Of a stretch of DNA of 64,000 bases, positions 1 to 10,638 are shown piece by piece; position 1 is the stretch's first letter; every line of letters starts with the position of its first letter. Location: the NCBI GenBank assembly GCA_040285825.1, contig JAUPSS010000001.1:2356001-2420000 (forward strand), in the 5' to 3' direction. The notes beneath the pieces were generated by a model, which saw only the letters and a list, made by a program, of their open reading frames with translations, did no database searches and had not been told where the DNA came from. The position numbers were made by a program, and so were the translations under genes. This stretch comes from Eukaryota sp. TZLM1-RC. Lineage: Eukaryota; Metamonada: BaSk clade.

Positions 1-640
1 GCTTGCTGTCTAGCTAAAGCTTCTCTAATTCGATTGAAAAACCAAGGTAATCTATTAATAATGGCAAATTGAATCCGAAAGCGCCATAAAAAATATCAAA
101 TCTTTTCATTGTTTTTTCTTGAACCATTCTTTTTGGAAATCATTCAAAAAAGTTCCTGCTTCTACTGATAGTCTTCCGTTTATCGAAAATGGGAAAGCAA
201 TTAAATCAAGTGGTCTATTTCTACCAGCATTAGCTTCTTCAATATTTTTGTCATATTCTCTATGTTTTTGTTTAGCTTTAAATTCAAGAGAACTTACAGG
301 ATTAAGTTTTCTTCTTTGAACCAAAGTTTCATTTGCAACATTACAGGAGACAAAGTCAACAACAGCTTCAAAGTTCTCAATCCAATCACAGGATACATCA
401 CCTCTATCATCTGAACCAAAACTATTCAATGACAGTGTTTCCTTCAGTAGAGGCTCTTTGATACACGAAATTCTTGCAGTTAGTGCCATATTGAAAACAG
501 TGTCTCTGACAGCATCATGTAATGAAGAACGATAAGTGATCAATTTCAAACAATTCAAAGCATGACACAAAGTGAGTTGAGGTGAATTCGAACAAATACA
601 TTTTTCTTCCTATAAAAATAGTAATTGGCGAATCTACTAT
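1..640 (-). mobile_element. LINE-alpha fragment, 3' part, 5'-truncated
   Basis: This is the 3' portion of a non-LTR retrotransposon, cut by the left window edge. On the minus strand it encodes the C-terminal region seen in the longer copy at 46566-51452: the end of a Cys/His knuckle, then a restriction-like endonuclease with an R-G-D-V ... V-D-F-V-S core (near 330-410), then a tail rich in aromatic residues. The longest open part is 106-570. The frame breaks near residue 150 compared with the other copies. Clear similarity to LINE-alpha stops near 600 and fades by about 640, so the copy is 5'-truncated as is usual for target-primed insertion. It is not functional. Confidence 0.8.
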
Positions 641-741
641 TGACATTTTTTCCACACATGAGAATTCAGACTAGGTTTCTTTAAAGTTGCCGAAAATTCT
701 TCTTCGGCAATTCTTAAATTTTTTTTTAAATTTTTACGTTA
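640..741. other. Spacer with an 8-bp inverted repeat
   Basis: This AT-rich stretch joins the LINE-alpha fragment to the first readable LINE-beta codons. It holds a perfect inverted repeat, TTGCCGAA (687-694) and TTCGGCAA (703-710) with an 8-nt loop. It may belong to the LINE-beta 5' untranslated region. No gene is seen. Confidence 0.4.
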
Positions 742-3349
742 GTGTGCTTTGCTTTAAGCTTCAACTTAGAAGAAGATCAAAAAGATGACAAAAAATGTGT
801 TTTTTGTCAAAAACTTGTTGCTGTCAATGATTCTGGTCGACCTTTACTTTTTTTTGATTCTTGTGTTGCTGCTGATCAGCTACGTTGTCCCATTCGTGTT
901 CCTGCTCAGCTTAGTCCGTTGGCTTCGATACCTTTTGCTGTTGTTCTTCGTGCTTTTACTGAAAATCTCCGTAAAGGATTATGGGATGTCACACCGATTT
1001 GGAAGTTTTTTCGAAAGAAAAATTAGTAAGAAAATTAGCTTTAAAAGGACGTTTTGGATCTGCAAAGCAATGTCTATTTTCTTCTGATTTAGTTGAATGT
1101 TATGAGAGCACATTGTTCCAATTGAATCATCTTCATCCAGAAGAAAATTTTCATTGTCCTAATCAAGATTCAGTTGATTATTGGCTGCAAAATCCTGTCA
1201 ATGCTTCAGAGGTGTTGAAACTGATTCAGCTAATGCCTACTGGAAATGCTCCTGGGCCGTCTTTGTTAAATTCTGACATGATCAAATCAGCTGTTGGACA
1301 GTGTCCTGAAATTGCTGATAATCTTGTTCTTTTTTTTAACAATCGCCTTACGTTAAAAATTAAAGTCCCTTTTGAGATGACCAATGCTCGCTTAATTGCC
1401 CTCAAAAAAAGTCAATCCAAAATCTGACCAATTGCAATTGGAGAATCGTTTTCAAGAATTCTTGCGTCTCTTGTTTTCAATAGAATTGGGAAAAAAGCCA
1501 AATAATTTTTCAGTCCATTTCAATTTGGAATCAAGACAATTGATGGTGCTTCATCTGCTGCTCTTTCATCTGATGTGTTTTTTAATTCTAGTGATTCTAA
1601 TTACATCTTCAATTTAAATTTTAAGAATGCTTTTAATTCTGTATTTCGTTGTTCCATATTGCTTTTGCTGCGAATGCATTTTCCTGAAGTTGAGCCTTTT
1701 TTCTATTCATTTTAAGGAAAATCATCAACATTGGTCTATGAAAACTTTGACCTGCTTTCTTCTTCAGGTGTTAAACAAGGAGATCCACTTGGTCCTTTTT
1801 TTGTCTGGCAATTCGTCCTTTAATGTGCGAATTAAAAGAAAAATTCCCAGAAATAGATATTGTAGCATTTATGGATGACATTTCTGTAATTGCTCCTATT
1901 ACAATTCTGAAACAATTAGCAACGTTTATTCAACAGCATTATAAAGATATTGGTCTCTCATTGAATATCTCCAAATGTTTGATTATTGGCCATGAATTAA
2001 TTGATTTTTTCATTAATGATGTTGTCAATGTCCCCTTTATCAATTATGATCAGTCTGGTTTTCGTTTTTTGGGTTGTTATCTCGGACATATTGATGAAGT
2101 CAAAGGCCAACTTTCGACTCTGTTGACTCAATTTGGAAATGAATTAGAATCAATAGAAAATTTAAATATTGAGAAACATTTGAAATTCTTTGTCCTAAAA
2201 ATTTGTTATTCTCGGAAATTTACTCATCTTTTGAGATCAACATCACCGTCAATTTCTTTGGAGTTTTGTCGAATTTTTAATGAACAAAGAACCAATTTTT
2301 TAGCAAAATTATTGAAAATTGATGCATCTCAGTTACGAAGTCACATTTTTTTGTGGTACAAACTTTGGAGGTGTTGATTTTCATAAATCAAGCTACCTTT
2401 GAAAAGCTGCCGTTATTGGAGGTGGTAAAAATTTTATTTATGAATTTGTGGATCGTTTTCCTGAAAAAGTTGATCTCATTGAAAACTGTGGCAGCTCTTA
2501 TCTTATTTCTTTGCAACAGGAAATTGCAACTCTTTCACCCAATATTTGGTCTAAATGTTTCCCCTCTGATATTGTGGAACTTCCTCCAAGAAGCTTGCTC
2601 TCCTTACCACTGACTTTTGCAAAATTGCAGACAAAAAACTTGAAAGTTTTAGAAAACTTGGATTATATTGTACGTCTTAGCTTGGCTAAAGAAAAAAATC
2701 CCGTTTTTGCAAACTTTTTGATTGATCTTGAAAACAGTTGCTCAAGTTGCCTAATCTTCCAAATTCCCAATATTTATGGCCTTCTACTTAATGATCACCA
2801 ATTGACCACTGCAATGAGAATGAGATGTTTTCTATGGCCTTGTTCTATACCAAATGATTTAATTTGTCGCTGCAAGAGTGTTGTTACGCTTTCCCATATG
2901 TTAAACTGTAAGTATTTCATAACTTATCGCTCAATTGTTCATGACTCAGTTCGGGATCAATTATATGCCATGTGCAAAAGTTTCAATATAGAGGCATTTA
3001 TTGAGCCACTAGTACGTAAACTGTCTTCAGATCAAACGGATGATTCCTTTGGTAAAAGAAGGGCAGATTTAGTAGCTCCAGGGATCGATGGTGTTCTCAA
3101 TGTTGTGGATGTTGTCTCAGTTGATGTTTGCAAAAATTCTGCTGATCGTTTAGTGTATTCCGCTGATTCGCCGTTATCTAATGCCGAAAAAAAGAAGATA
3201 AAAAATATGAAGAACCTTTGGCACAGTTAGGTAGAGTGGAACATGTGAAATATCAGTTTGTGCCGTTTGCAATTTCTCTTTTTGGCAATATTGGACATTC
3301 AGGGTTGCACTTTTTTCAAAATTTTAAAAAAGTGTTATTGAATAGGTCT
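742..3349 (+). mobile_element. LINE-beta copy, part I (interrupted by LTR element A)
   Basis: This is a decayed non-LTR retrotransposon read in several frames. In order it has an N-terminal CxxC zinc-binding segment (about 795-880), the start of reverse transcriptase (about 981-1427), the catalytic F-M-D-D motif (near 1875), the thumb region (to 2377), and a C-terminal segment (2448-3230). That last segment has a C-x-C ... H ... C knuckle followed by a restriction-like endonuclease core, R-A-D-L then V-V-D-V about ten residues later. At least four frameshifts break the coding region, so it is a pseudogene. It stops at 3349 where LTR element A begins and resumes at 10760 with the correct continuation. 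The RLE assignment rests on motif spacing typical of R2/HERO/NeSL-like elements. Confidence 0.8.
2448..3230 (+). pseudogene. LINE-beta ORF C-terminal part (zinc knuckle plus restriction-like endonuclease)
   Basis: This 260-codon open stretch is the best preserved coding part of this LINE-beta copy. Near residues 145-165 it has a Cys/His cluster ending in a segment T-Y-R-S-I-V-H-D-S-V-R-D. This cluster and the following His/Asp/Arg segment are also present in LINE-alpha and in the copy at 29838-30404. Near residues 200-225 is the K-R-R-A-D-L ... V-V-D-V-V-S-V-D core expected of a PD-(D/E)XK-type endonuclease that nicks the target during target-primed reverse transcription. The reading frame is lost after 3230, although homologous sequence continues to 3349. 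Confidence 0.7.
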
Positions 3350-3503
3350 TGATGGTCTTGGCTGTTGGTTATTGTCTGACATACAATGTGGAGTAACAGA
3401 AGTGTAATTTATTACGAAGAGGAATTGTATTCTCTCTTCTTAAGCTAACAGGCGGAATACTAATAACTAAACTATTAACTATAAATACTATTCAAGACTA
3501 ACA
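3350..3503 (-). repeat. 3' LTR of element A (154 bp)
   Basis: On the minus strand it starts TGTTAG and ends CCATCA, the expected TG...CA ends. Its first six bases supply the last Cys codon and the TAG stop of Pol. Its last 33 bases repeat the first 11 codons of Gag. It is identical to the 5' LTR. The left target-site copy is GTCT at 3346-3349. Confidence 0.95.
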
Positions 3504-4745
3504 CTGCCTTTTCCTCTCTTTCGAGCGACGAGCCCTGGAAGCTCTAGTCACAGGAGGTGAACTAATGGAAATATGACGCTTCTTGGGAGGAGCGGATTTA
3601 GTACGGCGACGTGCTTTTGAAGTCTTGATAAAGTCTTTATACGCGGCAGTATTTTGGACTGTAGACACATGCTCAGTGGTGATCTCTTTTCCAGCCCATT
3701 GCACTTGGCAAAAGTCACCATCCTGACTGAGCACTTTTTCAATGATGTGTTCTTCGACATCACCTGCAGCGACCCAAGAGTGGAACTCATCGTTGGTGGG
3801 CAAGCTGGAGTGCCAGGGAGCTAAGTGTTTGACGCTAGCTTGGACAATCGTACCTGTGCAGAGATTCTTAATATTCACAGACGAATTGGATACGATTTCA
3901 GTAATTAGGAAGGGTCCTAAATAGTCTCCATGAAGCTTAGCGGAAGAACCAGATGCTCTCAATACCAATTGACCAACTTCAAAAGGGTTTGGAGTTGACG
4001 ATCTTGTTAGCTTGGAAGCTTTGGAAGCTTGATGGTGTGCTGCCTTTTCCTGTTTCTCTTTCAATCTTCGAAATTTAGATTGAATTTCTTGAATAAAAGA
4101 TGACTCAGACGTCGAGCTTTCAATGATTTCAAGGATTTTGCCAGGGTCTGATCTGGGAGACACATCTGAGCCAAAGATCACTTGGTATGGAGTGTGGTTG
4201 GTTATTGAGCTCTTGGAAGAGTTGATCAATAATTGCACATAAGGCAAGTATTCAGACCACACATCGTAGGCATTGAAGTCTACGAGCAATTTCCGTAGGT
4301 TTTGCAGGATGTCTCTGTGTCGGCGCTCTACCAAGCCGTTGGACGGAGAAAACCTAGGTATTGACTTTGACACCTCTATGCCCAAAAATTTGCTTAACTC
4401 GTCAAAGACAGCCTTGGAAAATTCGGGTCCATTATCGCTGTGGATTTGAAATGGAATACCAAAGATGGCACAGACTTTCCAAATTAATGCATCTGCAGTA
4501 AGATTGGCATTTATCTCTTTTAAAGGCACGATGATCGTGAACCTAGAGAAGCTGTCGATAAATACGAGGATGTATTTGTAGCCTTCTTGATCTTCTGGAA
4601 GAGGACCAATGACGTCGGCGTTGACGCGAGCAAAAGGTCTGTCAGCCCACAATGAACCGGTTGGGGGAACGTGCAGTTTGGGAACTGGCTTAGTTTTCTG
4701 ACAGGAGGGGCATTCTTGGACGTGCTTATTCATGTCGGTGAGCAT
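3498..4745 (-). CDS. Element A integrase with C-terminal chromodomain-like segment
   Basis: This 415-codon stretch is the C-terminal part of element A Pol and inserts the cDNA into the genome. It begins inside the HHCC zinc finger, where C-P-S-C is visible near residues 12-15; the two His lie upstream in another frame near 4815-4835. The catalytic DDE core follows: D-V-I-G-P-L near residue 45, H-S-D-N-G-P-E-F near 105, and a Glu in G-L-V-E-R-R-H near 140. A degenerate chromodomain-like segment (I-I-E-K-V-L ... V-Q-W-A-G) lies near 335-360, then a basic tail. The stop codon TAG and the preceding Cys codon are the first six bases of the 3' LTR. It is separated from the rest of Pol by 1-base losses near 4800 and 4915. 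It has no start codon of its own and is expressed only as polyprotein. Confidence 0.85.
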   Translation of the reverse strand: MLTDMNKHVQECPSCQKTKPVPKLHVPPTGSLWADRPFARVNADVIGPLPEDQEGYKYILVFIDSFSRFTIIVPLKEINANLTADALIWKVCAIFGIPFQIHSDNGPEFSKAVFDELSKFLGIEVSKSIPRFSPSNGLVERRHRDILQNLRKLLVDFNAYDVWSEYLPYVQLLINSSKSSITNHTPYQVIFGSDVSPRSDPGKILEIIESSTSESSFIQEIQSKFRRLKEKQEKAAHHQASKASKLTRSSTPNPFEVGQLVLRASGSSAKLHGDYLGPFLITEIVSNSSVNIKNLCTGTIVQASVKHLAPWHSSLPTNDEFHSWVAAGDVEEHIIEKVLSQDGDFCQVQWAGKEITTEHVSTVQNTAAYKDFIKTSKARRRTKSAPPKKRHISISSPPVTRASRARRSKERKRQC

Positions 4746-4884
4746 GTTTGGCCACCAATAATCGCTGTTCCTGAGCTTGTTCAGGCTTTCAGCTTGCTTG
4801 GATGACCTCCTTGCAGAAGTCCATGCAACAAGTTAAGGGTGTCCTTAATGAGTGATTTGGGAATCACTATCTTGTTGTCGTGAG

Positions 4885-7800
4885 TCATATATAAATCAAG
4901 ATGATTGTTATGAACACAGTTGTTGAAAGAGGGTCTTTGGAAGCTATGGCAAGCTTCTGTTCGGACCTAATCCTACAGAGCCATGGCTCGAAAATAGGCA
5001 GGTCGTTGGAACATCGTTCTCTGATGACCATGATACGTTCGAAGTTGTTTAAGTCTTCGATGTAGTATCTTTCATTTTCTGTTCCATCAATTTTATCAAT
5101 GTAAAATATTGGATGAAAATTTGGAGGCATTTGATGGGACAAATGATTGATCTCTTGATGGTCTATAGGCGGAACTATTCGAGACAACATATCAGCCCAG
5201 AAGTTATCTTCCCCTTTGGTATGTACCAAATCAAAGCAGAATTCAGAGAATATGGGTAACCATCTTGTTACAATTCTGTTCTTCTCAGGAGCCGTGAACA
5301 TGTAGGTAAGGTTTTGATGGTCTGTGAATATAACCAGTTTCCTTCCTTTCAAGTAGTTTTCAAAACCACTTTGAGTTAACATGAGTAGGATAGCATAGAG
5401 TTCCTTTTGGTTTGTCGGCCAGTTCTTTTGCGAGTTGGTTAACAACCGGCTGAAGAAGCTGATAGGCCTACATTTCCTGTTGATCAGGGGGGTACCGGGG
5501 TCGTCGACTTGTTCGATTTGTTCCCAAATGACGCCGCCTACAGCAATGTCGGATGCATCGCAACTAATTAAAATTTGGTTGTCCAGCGGAGGTAAGCTGA
5601 GCGGCATGTGCTTCGCTATCAGTTGTTTGATCTTTTGAAGGAGTCCGTCGTGCATGTCGGTCCATTGGAGGCGTTGCGCGCGGGGTTTGGGTTTAACTTT
5701 GGAGTTATTTCCATCCTTCTTAGTCAATCTGATGATAGGAGCGATGAGCTCAGATACCTGAGGAAGCCATTCTCTAATGAAGTTGACTGATCCTACGAGG
5801 CTGCGGACGTCTTTGATTGTCTTTGGTCTAGGTAGATTCAGCAAAGATTCAACGCGAGTGGGATCGATAGTCCGCTGTTTGTTTTGGAAAACACTGCCCA
5901 GTATCTTGATTGGGTGTCTGGAAGACACGAAATGGCACTTTGGAAGTCCCAAAAAAACTCTTTTGCATCTGGCTTGATCAAGGACGCGACGGAGGCGTTC
6001 AATGAATTCGTCAAAGGTTGAACCTATGATTATGATGTCATCTATGTAAATGAAGACACCGTCTCCAGAGAAGATGTCAGCCATGACGTTTTGGAAAACG
6101 GCTGGGACATTCTTTAGGCCAAAAGCCGCACGTTTGAACATGATGCTTTTGCCAGGAATGCTCAGGGCTGTTTTCTGCCAATCCTTTTCGGCAATCTTGA
6201 GTTGCCAAAAGGCTTTGGGGAGGTCAAGGGTGCCTATGTAGTTCGCTTGGGAGAGAAATACCAGCACATCGGAGATCCTTGGAAGGTTGGGCTCAACAGG
6301 AATGGTGTTGGCGTTGACTCCGTCCTTGCCACTATAGTCACCGGTAAGGCGGGGCTTACGGTGATCTGGGTAGACCACTAGACAGACAGGGGAGCTGAAC
6401 TCATGGTTCGATGGGACAGCAAATCCTGAGTCTACGAGTTCGTCGAAAATTTGGTTAGCGACCTCTAGCCTGGCTGGATTCAGGGTCCTGGGGGGTCTTC
6501 TAACTCTGACGTCTTCATTGTAGAAGTTGATTTCCATGGGAGGGCAATCAATACCTTCAGCGTGAGGCTTGAGGGTAAATACGTCTTCGAACTCTTTCAA
6601 AGTTTGAAGTAGGGACTTCTTGAAATGGTCGTTGTCGAGGTTGATGGTACAACCAGATGAGTTGATGTGTTCCAACCAACGTGTGGAAACGTTGACGACT
6701 TCTGAAGCTTGCGATATTCGATGGTCGAATTCGGCTTCAGGTAATAGTAATGTGCGACAGGCGTCGTCCATTCTAATATAAATGCCCTTGTTGTTCATCA
6801 GCCCAAGGTGACTCAACAAGTCAGCACCAATGAGAATGGTCTCATGTCCAGGAACGATGCTGAACTTGTGTTTCACGTGTACAATCTGGGAAACACTGCC
6901 TAGTCTAATGCTAAGGGTTCCAGAAGCAGTACCAAGGGACTGTGAGGTAGATCCATCAGCAATCTTGTATGATATGGTTTCGTTGGAACGTGCCATGTTA
7001 CAATTACTGATGACGTCTTCTGTGACTACTGAGCATGTTGCACCGGAGTCAATTATGCCTTTAACTTCGACATTGTTGATCAAGAAGTTTAATTGTAGGC
7101 AGTTGGTTGTGGACTTTATAGATTGTACCATAAATATTGTATCGGAATCATATTCAGCTTGTTCTGAGAAGAAATTAGCTTGAATGTTATGCGTCTTGGT
7201 ATGTTCCAAGTTGGCCAAAGGATTGATTAGGGAATCTTTCCATGTTGTGTTTTCTGTGTGGGAATGTGTTGTAGTTGTAGGGGGTATGGTTTCAAAACTG
7301 TGTAAATAGTGACGGGAACGTTTATTATATGATGAAGAGCCCTTGCCTCTGCCGCGAGTGCCTCTTCGGCTACGGAAACCAGAACCTCTAGAACCTCTGC
7401 CTCGAGCTTTGTGTTGAGCTTGTTGCTCTCTCCACTTTTTGCTTCTTTGGCAGTCCTCACTAGGGCACCTTTCAGTCGGATGACCCATTTGTTTACAGAA
7501 ATTGCATTGGACGTTGACATCAGACTGAGTGGAAGACGGTTGAGTAGAGCTTCCTTCTCGTCGTTGTTGTTTTGGGTGCCTGCCAGAGCTGGAACCTCTT
7601 GTTTTGGGGATAGCAGGGGGAGAGGGTACCGTCTGTCTGCGACGGTTCTCAGTCTGAAACGAGATTCTATTTTGATACAAGAAGTCCACGTGATTGATCT
7701 GCTCCTTAAAAGATCTAGCATTACAAAAGTTTTCGTACTCTATTTGGAGAACACTGAAAAATTCTCCTAGGGTGTGGCCATCTGAGTAGTAATGGGAGGG

Positions 7801-10638
7801 GTTGGACCAGATCCTGAGGAGTCTGTCCCTGATGATGGTAATACCGATGCTTTCAATGACGTGAGAAGCAATTTCCCATTCGGGGAGTCGGTCGACGGGG
7901 TTTCCGTGGATGGTGATGTTTCTCATTTGATGAGTCAGGCCACGAGCATCTTGGATAGCGGTGGAACGCGTTAAGACTCTGCCTATGTTAAGCATGAAGT
8001 CTATCCATCTATTACCATAATCTCTCTCAGACCAATCCATGTTAACTGCATGTAGAGCATCCAGAGCTTGATCCAGTCTACTGAATTGGGTTCTCCTTAG
8101 GATCTGTTCCCAAATGTTGCGTTCATCTCTGCTGGTCGGGACCATCGCAGAGGAAATTGAAAGGCCAGTGCCTTGATACCTTAAAGCGTTGAGAGCTTCA
8201 TGTGTTACGCATTCAGCTAAGCCTCTGGGACCAATGCGCATGGCGGATCGGAAGAGATCCCATTCGTGAACTGGATCGCTGTCGAACCGTTGGTCAGATG
8301 CCAATTCTGCTGATCTGGCTAGTTCGAGTTCTTCGCGAAGTCTGGCAACTTCGCTGGCCAAAGCAACTTGAGCAGGGTCTTCGATATTACCTCGAGCCTC
8401 ATCGACTATTCTGTCGGTGCGACTCCAGAGAATGAATTTGTTAACAAACTTTAGGAGTTTATCAACATCTCTTAAGTCTGAAGCATCGAGAGTTGGACGT
8501 TTGGGACGGTCCCTACGTCTATTGTCCCTGTCTCTTGATCCCACCATGGAAGATAGGAGAAGGTTGCTGTCGTAAGTACTCGAGAATGTAGAACGAGAAG
8601 AACTTACTGTGGAAGGTGTTGGTTGAACCGGGGGCTGAGAACTTGTAGAACTAGTGGAAAGGAGTGTGGGTGGAACCACTGATTGTTCCATAGGCTGTGC
8701 AGGTACTGGAGTGTGTTCCATGGGTGCTAACACAGTTGGAATAGAGTCAGGAGTTGGAGACTCATCACTGACTTCCACTACAACGTCCTCTTCAGTTTGT
8801 TCCATGGGAGGATTATGCGAGGGTTGTGTGGGGGGTTCTGTAGAAGTTTCCATAGGTTGTTCAACGGAGGATGGAACTTCGTTTTGGTGAGGTTCAGGGG
8901 AAGGTTCAGTTTCTTCAATCTGGGCTGGAACCTGATATGAAGAGATCGCTGGTTGTACCAAGCGTGTCTTTTCTATGCGACCTTCTACCATGACCCATTT
9001 CAACATCCTGGATTCTATGCATCCAGGGAAAATTGTGACGAGCTGGAGAGCTCTTTGAAGATTGCCTGATCTTCTGTAATCAGGCCCACAATATGAAGCT
9101 ATATGGTCAGGACGTCTGTCGTAAAGAAAGAGTCTTTCACCATATGTGGTTTCAGTAAACCACCACCCTGTTCTATAATCTCTGTCGATGAGGATATCGA
9201 GAGATGCGTTGTACCCAGGGCTGAACCTAGGGTATGGGCAAGGGTTGTGAACATTTATGAAGAGGTTGTCTTCATCTCCAGCGAAGCGTCTGAATACTGC
9301 TTCTCGAGTAGTTCTCATGAACCTAACTCCGGGTCTTGGTTCATAAGTTGGTTCAGGGTCATTCCTGGAGGTTTCTGGGGTGATCCTTTCATCGGAAAGA
9401 AATGGACCAATTCTGGGAGAGATCCATAATCCTAAGTCGTTCTCGACTTTGGGACCGTAGAAAGGAGGCCGTTTGTTGCTCATCTCCGTGGGAGGGATGG
9501 CTTCTGGATCCCCTGGAATGACTCGTGTGTCCCTATATCTAGCGTAAGGGTTTTGCTGACGGGAAGCACCATGATAAACACTTGAGCTAGCGTAGGAGCT
9601 AGTTTGAGAAGGGGTAAGTTGAGCAGGTGTAGAGGATGTTCCTCTTCTAGCTTCAATCTCTCTGTCCAATCTTTTTCTGTGTTCCCAGTTTCGTTCTTCT
9701 TGGAGAAAACGCTCTATATATTCTTTAGAGACCTCACCAGGAATTTTGTCAATTTCAGAAGAAGGTGCCGTGGGAGGGACCTGATGTTGAGGTAGAGGGG
9801 AGAATTCCTTGGGAGGTTCCTCGTACTCAACCAAATCTGAAAAGATTTGTTCGTACCTTTTCCTTTGCTCTTCGGAAAGATACGAAGGAAGGTTCGAAAG
9901 GCTAGGAATGGGATCACTAGCCTGGTGAGGGGAAACAGATAGATTATTAACTCCACTAACTGTTGAAGTCAGAGGAGATCCTGAAGCTGGAACAGCAGGA
10001 TTTTGAATGTTTCTCCTAACAGTTGGAACTGGAGGGAGGAGCTGTTGAGAATGAGAGGGTGGAACCTCAGAACTAGATGAAAGGGATGAAGATGGTACTT
10101 CAATAGCCTTTGTAGAGGAGGAGGAAGAGGGTTGATCTTCTAATCCTTCCTTTGACGCGAGAGAAGGTTGAACAGTCTCTCTGTTCTGAGTAGAAGGTGA
10201 AGGTGGTACTTCAGAACTTCTTTCAGGGAGGAGAGAAGGTGGGACTTCAGACGCCCTTAAATGTGAAGGAGGAAGAGGAGCAACGGAATCCTCAACATCT
10301 TCATCGTCGTAGGAGACTAATGAAGGGCTTCTTCCTTTCGAAGGAATAGAATCCTTAGGAGGGTTGTCTCCTTCTACAGGAACGGAATCCCGAGGAGAGG
10401 AACTTCCTTCCATGGGAACGGAATCCTCAGGAAGGGAACTATCTTCCTTTGGGGTAGAACCCTCGGGAAGAGTTGCTTCAGGAAGCGCAGAAGCTTCAAC
10501 CGAAGAAGGAGGCACGGAAGCAGAGTCTGTGGTTAGTGGTGAGGAAGAGGGACCAGTCTCTTCCTCAAGGATCCTACGCTGAGCCGGGGACGACCCAATA
10601 CGTATTGATGGTCTTGGCTGTTGGTTATTGTCTGACAT
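4885..10638 (-). CDS. Element A Gag-protease-RT-RNase H polyprotein
   Basis: This is one open frame of 1917 codons. The ATG lies inside the 5' LTR, and the first 11 codons are LTR sequence. Residues 1-700 or so are rich in Ser, Pro and Glu, with short repeats such as V-P-V-E-G and S-V-P-M-E-G near residues 60-100. A Gag core matching that of elements B and C lies near 830-960. A CCHC knuckle starts at Cys1045. The aspartic protease active site D-S-G is at 1197-1199. Reverse transcriptase follows with Y-I-D-D at 1531-1534, then RNase H with T/C-D-A-S-D near 1697 and T-D-H-Q-N later. No Gag stop or frameshift separates Gag from Pol, so this family appears to make a single polyprotein. Gag is far longer than the usual 300-450 residues of Ty3-type elements. 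Confidence 0.92.
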   Translation of the reverse strand: MSDNNQQPRPSIRIGSSPAQRRILEEETGPSSSPLTTDSASVPPSSVEASALPEATLPEGSTPKEDSSLPEDSVPMEGSSSPRDSVPVEGDNPPKDSIPSKGRSPSLVSYDDEDVEDSVAPLPPSHLRASEVPPSLLPERSSEVPPSPSTQNRETVQPSLASKEGLEDQPSSSSSTKAIEVPSSSLSSSSEVPPSHSQQLLPPVPTVRRNIQNPAVPASGSPLTSTVSGVNNLSVSPHQASDPIPSLSNLPSYLSEEQRKRYEQIFSDLVEYEEPPKEFSPLPQHQVPPTAPSSEIDKIPGEVSKEYIERFLQEERNWEHRKRLDREIEARRGTSSTPAQLTPSQTSSYASSSVYHGASRQQNPYARYRDTRVIPGDPEAIPPTEMSNKRPPFYGPKVENDLGLWISPRIGPFLSDERITPETSRNDPEPTYEPRPGVRFMRTTREAVFRRFAGDEDNLFINVHNPCPYPRFSPGYNASLDILIDRDYRTGWWFTETTYGERLFLYDRRPDHIASYCGPDYRRSGNLQRALQLVTIFPGCIESRMLKWVMVEGRIEKTRLVQPAISSYQVPAQIEETEPSPEPHQNEVPSSVEQPMETSTEPPTQPSHNPPMEQTEEDVVVEVSDESPTPDSIPTVLAPMEHTPVPAQPMEQSVVPPTLLSTSSTSSQPPVQPTPSTVSSSRSTFSSTYDSNLLLSSMVGSRDRDNRRRDRPKRPTLDASDLRDVDKLLKFVNKFILWSRTDRIVDEARGNIEDPAQVALASEVARLREELELARSAELASDQRFDSDPVHEWDLFRSAMRIGPRGLAECVTHEALNALRYQGTGLSISSAMVPTSRDERNIWEQILRRTQFSRLDQALDALHAVNMDWSERDYGNRWIDFMLNIGRVLTRSTAIQDARGLTHQMRNITIHGNPVDRLPEWEIASHVIESIGITIIRDRLLRIWSNPSHYYSDGHTLGEFFSVLQIEYENFCNARSFKEQINHVDFLYQNRISFQTENRRRQTVPSPPAIPKTRGSSSGRHPKQQRREGSSTQPSSTQSDVNVQCNFCKQMGHPTERCPSEDCQRSKKWREQQAQHKARGRGSRGSGFRSRRGTRGRGKGSSSYNKRSRHYLHSFETIPPTTTTHSHTENTTWKDSLINPLANLEHTKTHNIQANFFSEQAEYDSDTIFMVQSIKSTTNCLQLNFLINNVEVKGIIDSGATCSVVTEDVISNCNMARSNETISYKIADGSTSQSLGTASGTLSIRLGSVSQIVHVKHKFSIVPGHETILIGADLLSHLGLMNNKGIYIRMDDACRTLLLPEAEFDHRISQASEVVNVSTRWLEHINSSGCTINLDNDHFKKSLLQTLKEFEDVFTLKPHAEGIDCPPMEINFYNEDVRVRRPPRTLNPARLEVANQIFDELVDSGFAVPSNHEFSSPVCLVVYPDHRKPRLTGDYSGKDGVNANTIPVEPNLPRISDVLVFLSQANYIGTLDLPKAFWQLKIAEKDWQKTALSIPGKSIMFKRAAFGLKNVPAVFQNVMADIFSGDGVFIYIDDIIIIGSTFDEFIERLRRVLDQARCKRVFLGLPKCHFVSSRHPIKILGSVFQNKQRTIDPTRVESLLNLPRPKTIKDVRSLVGSVNFIREWLPQVSELIAPIIRLTKKDGNNSKVKPKPRAQRLQWTDMHDGLLQKIKQLIAKHMPLSLPPLDNQILISCDASDIAVGGVIWEQIEQVDDPGTPLINRKCRPISFFSRLLTNSQKNWPTNQKELYAILLMLTQSGFENYLKGRKLVIFTDHQNLTYMFTAPEKNRIVTRWLPIFSEFCFDLVHTKGEDNFWADMLSRIVPPIDHQEINHLSHQMPPNFHPIFYIDKIDGTENERYYIEDLNNFERIMVIRERCSNDLPIFEPWLCRIRSEQKLAIASKDPLSTTVFITIILIYI

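Noticed and set aside
10590-10605. A primer-binding site after the 5' LTR of element A (TGGGTCGTCCCC)
   Set aside because: It starts with TGG, but it begins eight or more bases after the LTR, is coding sequence, and I cannot match it to a tRNA 3' end seen in this window.
4885-10638. Programmed frameshift between Gag and Pol in element A
   Set aside because: Gag and Pol are one continuous frame; the only shifts are 1-base losses near integrase, where programmed shifting is not expected.
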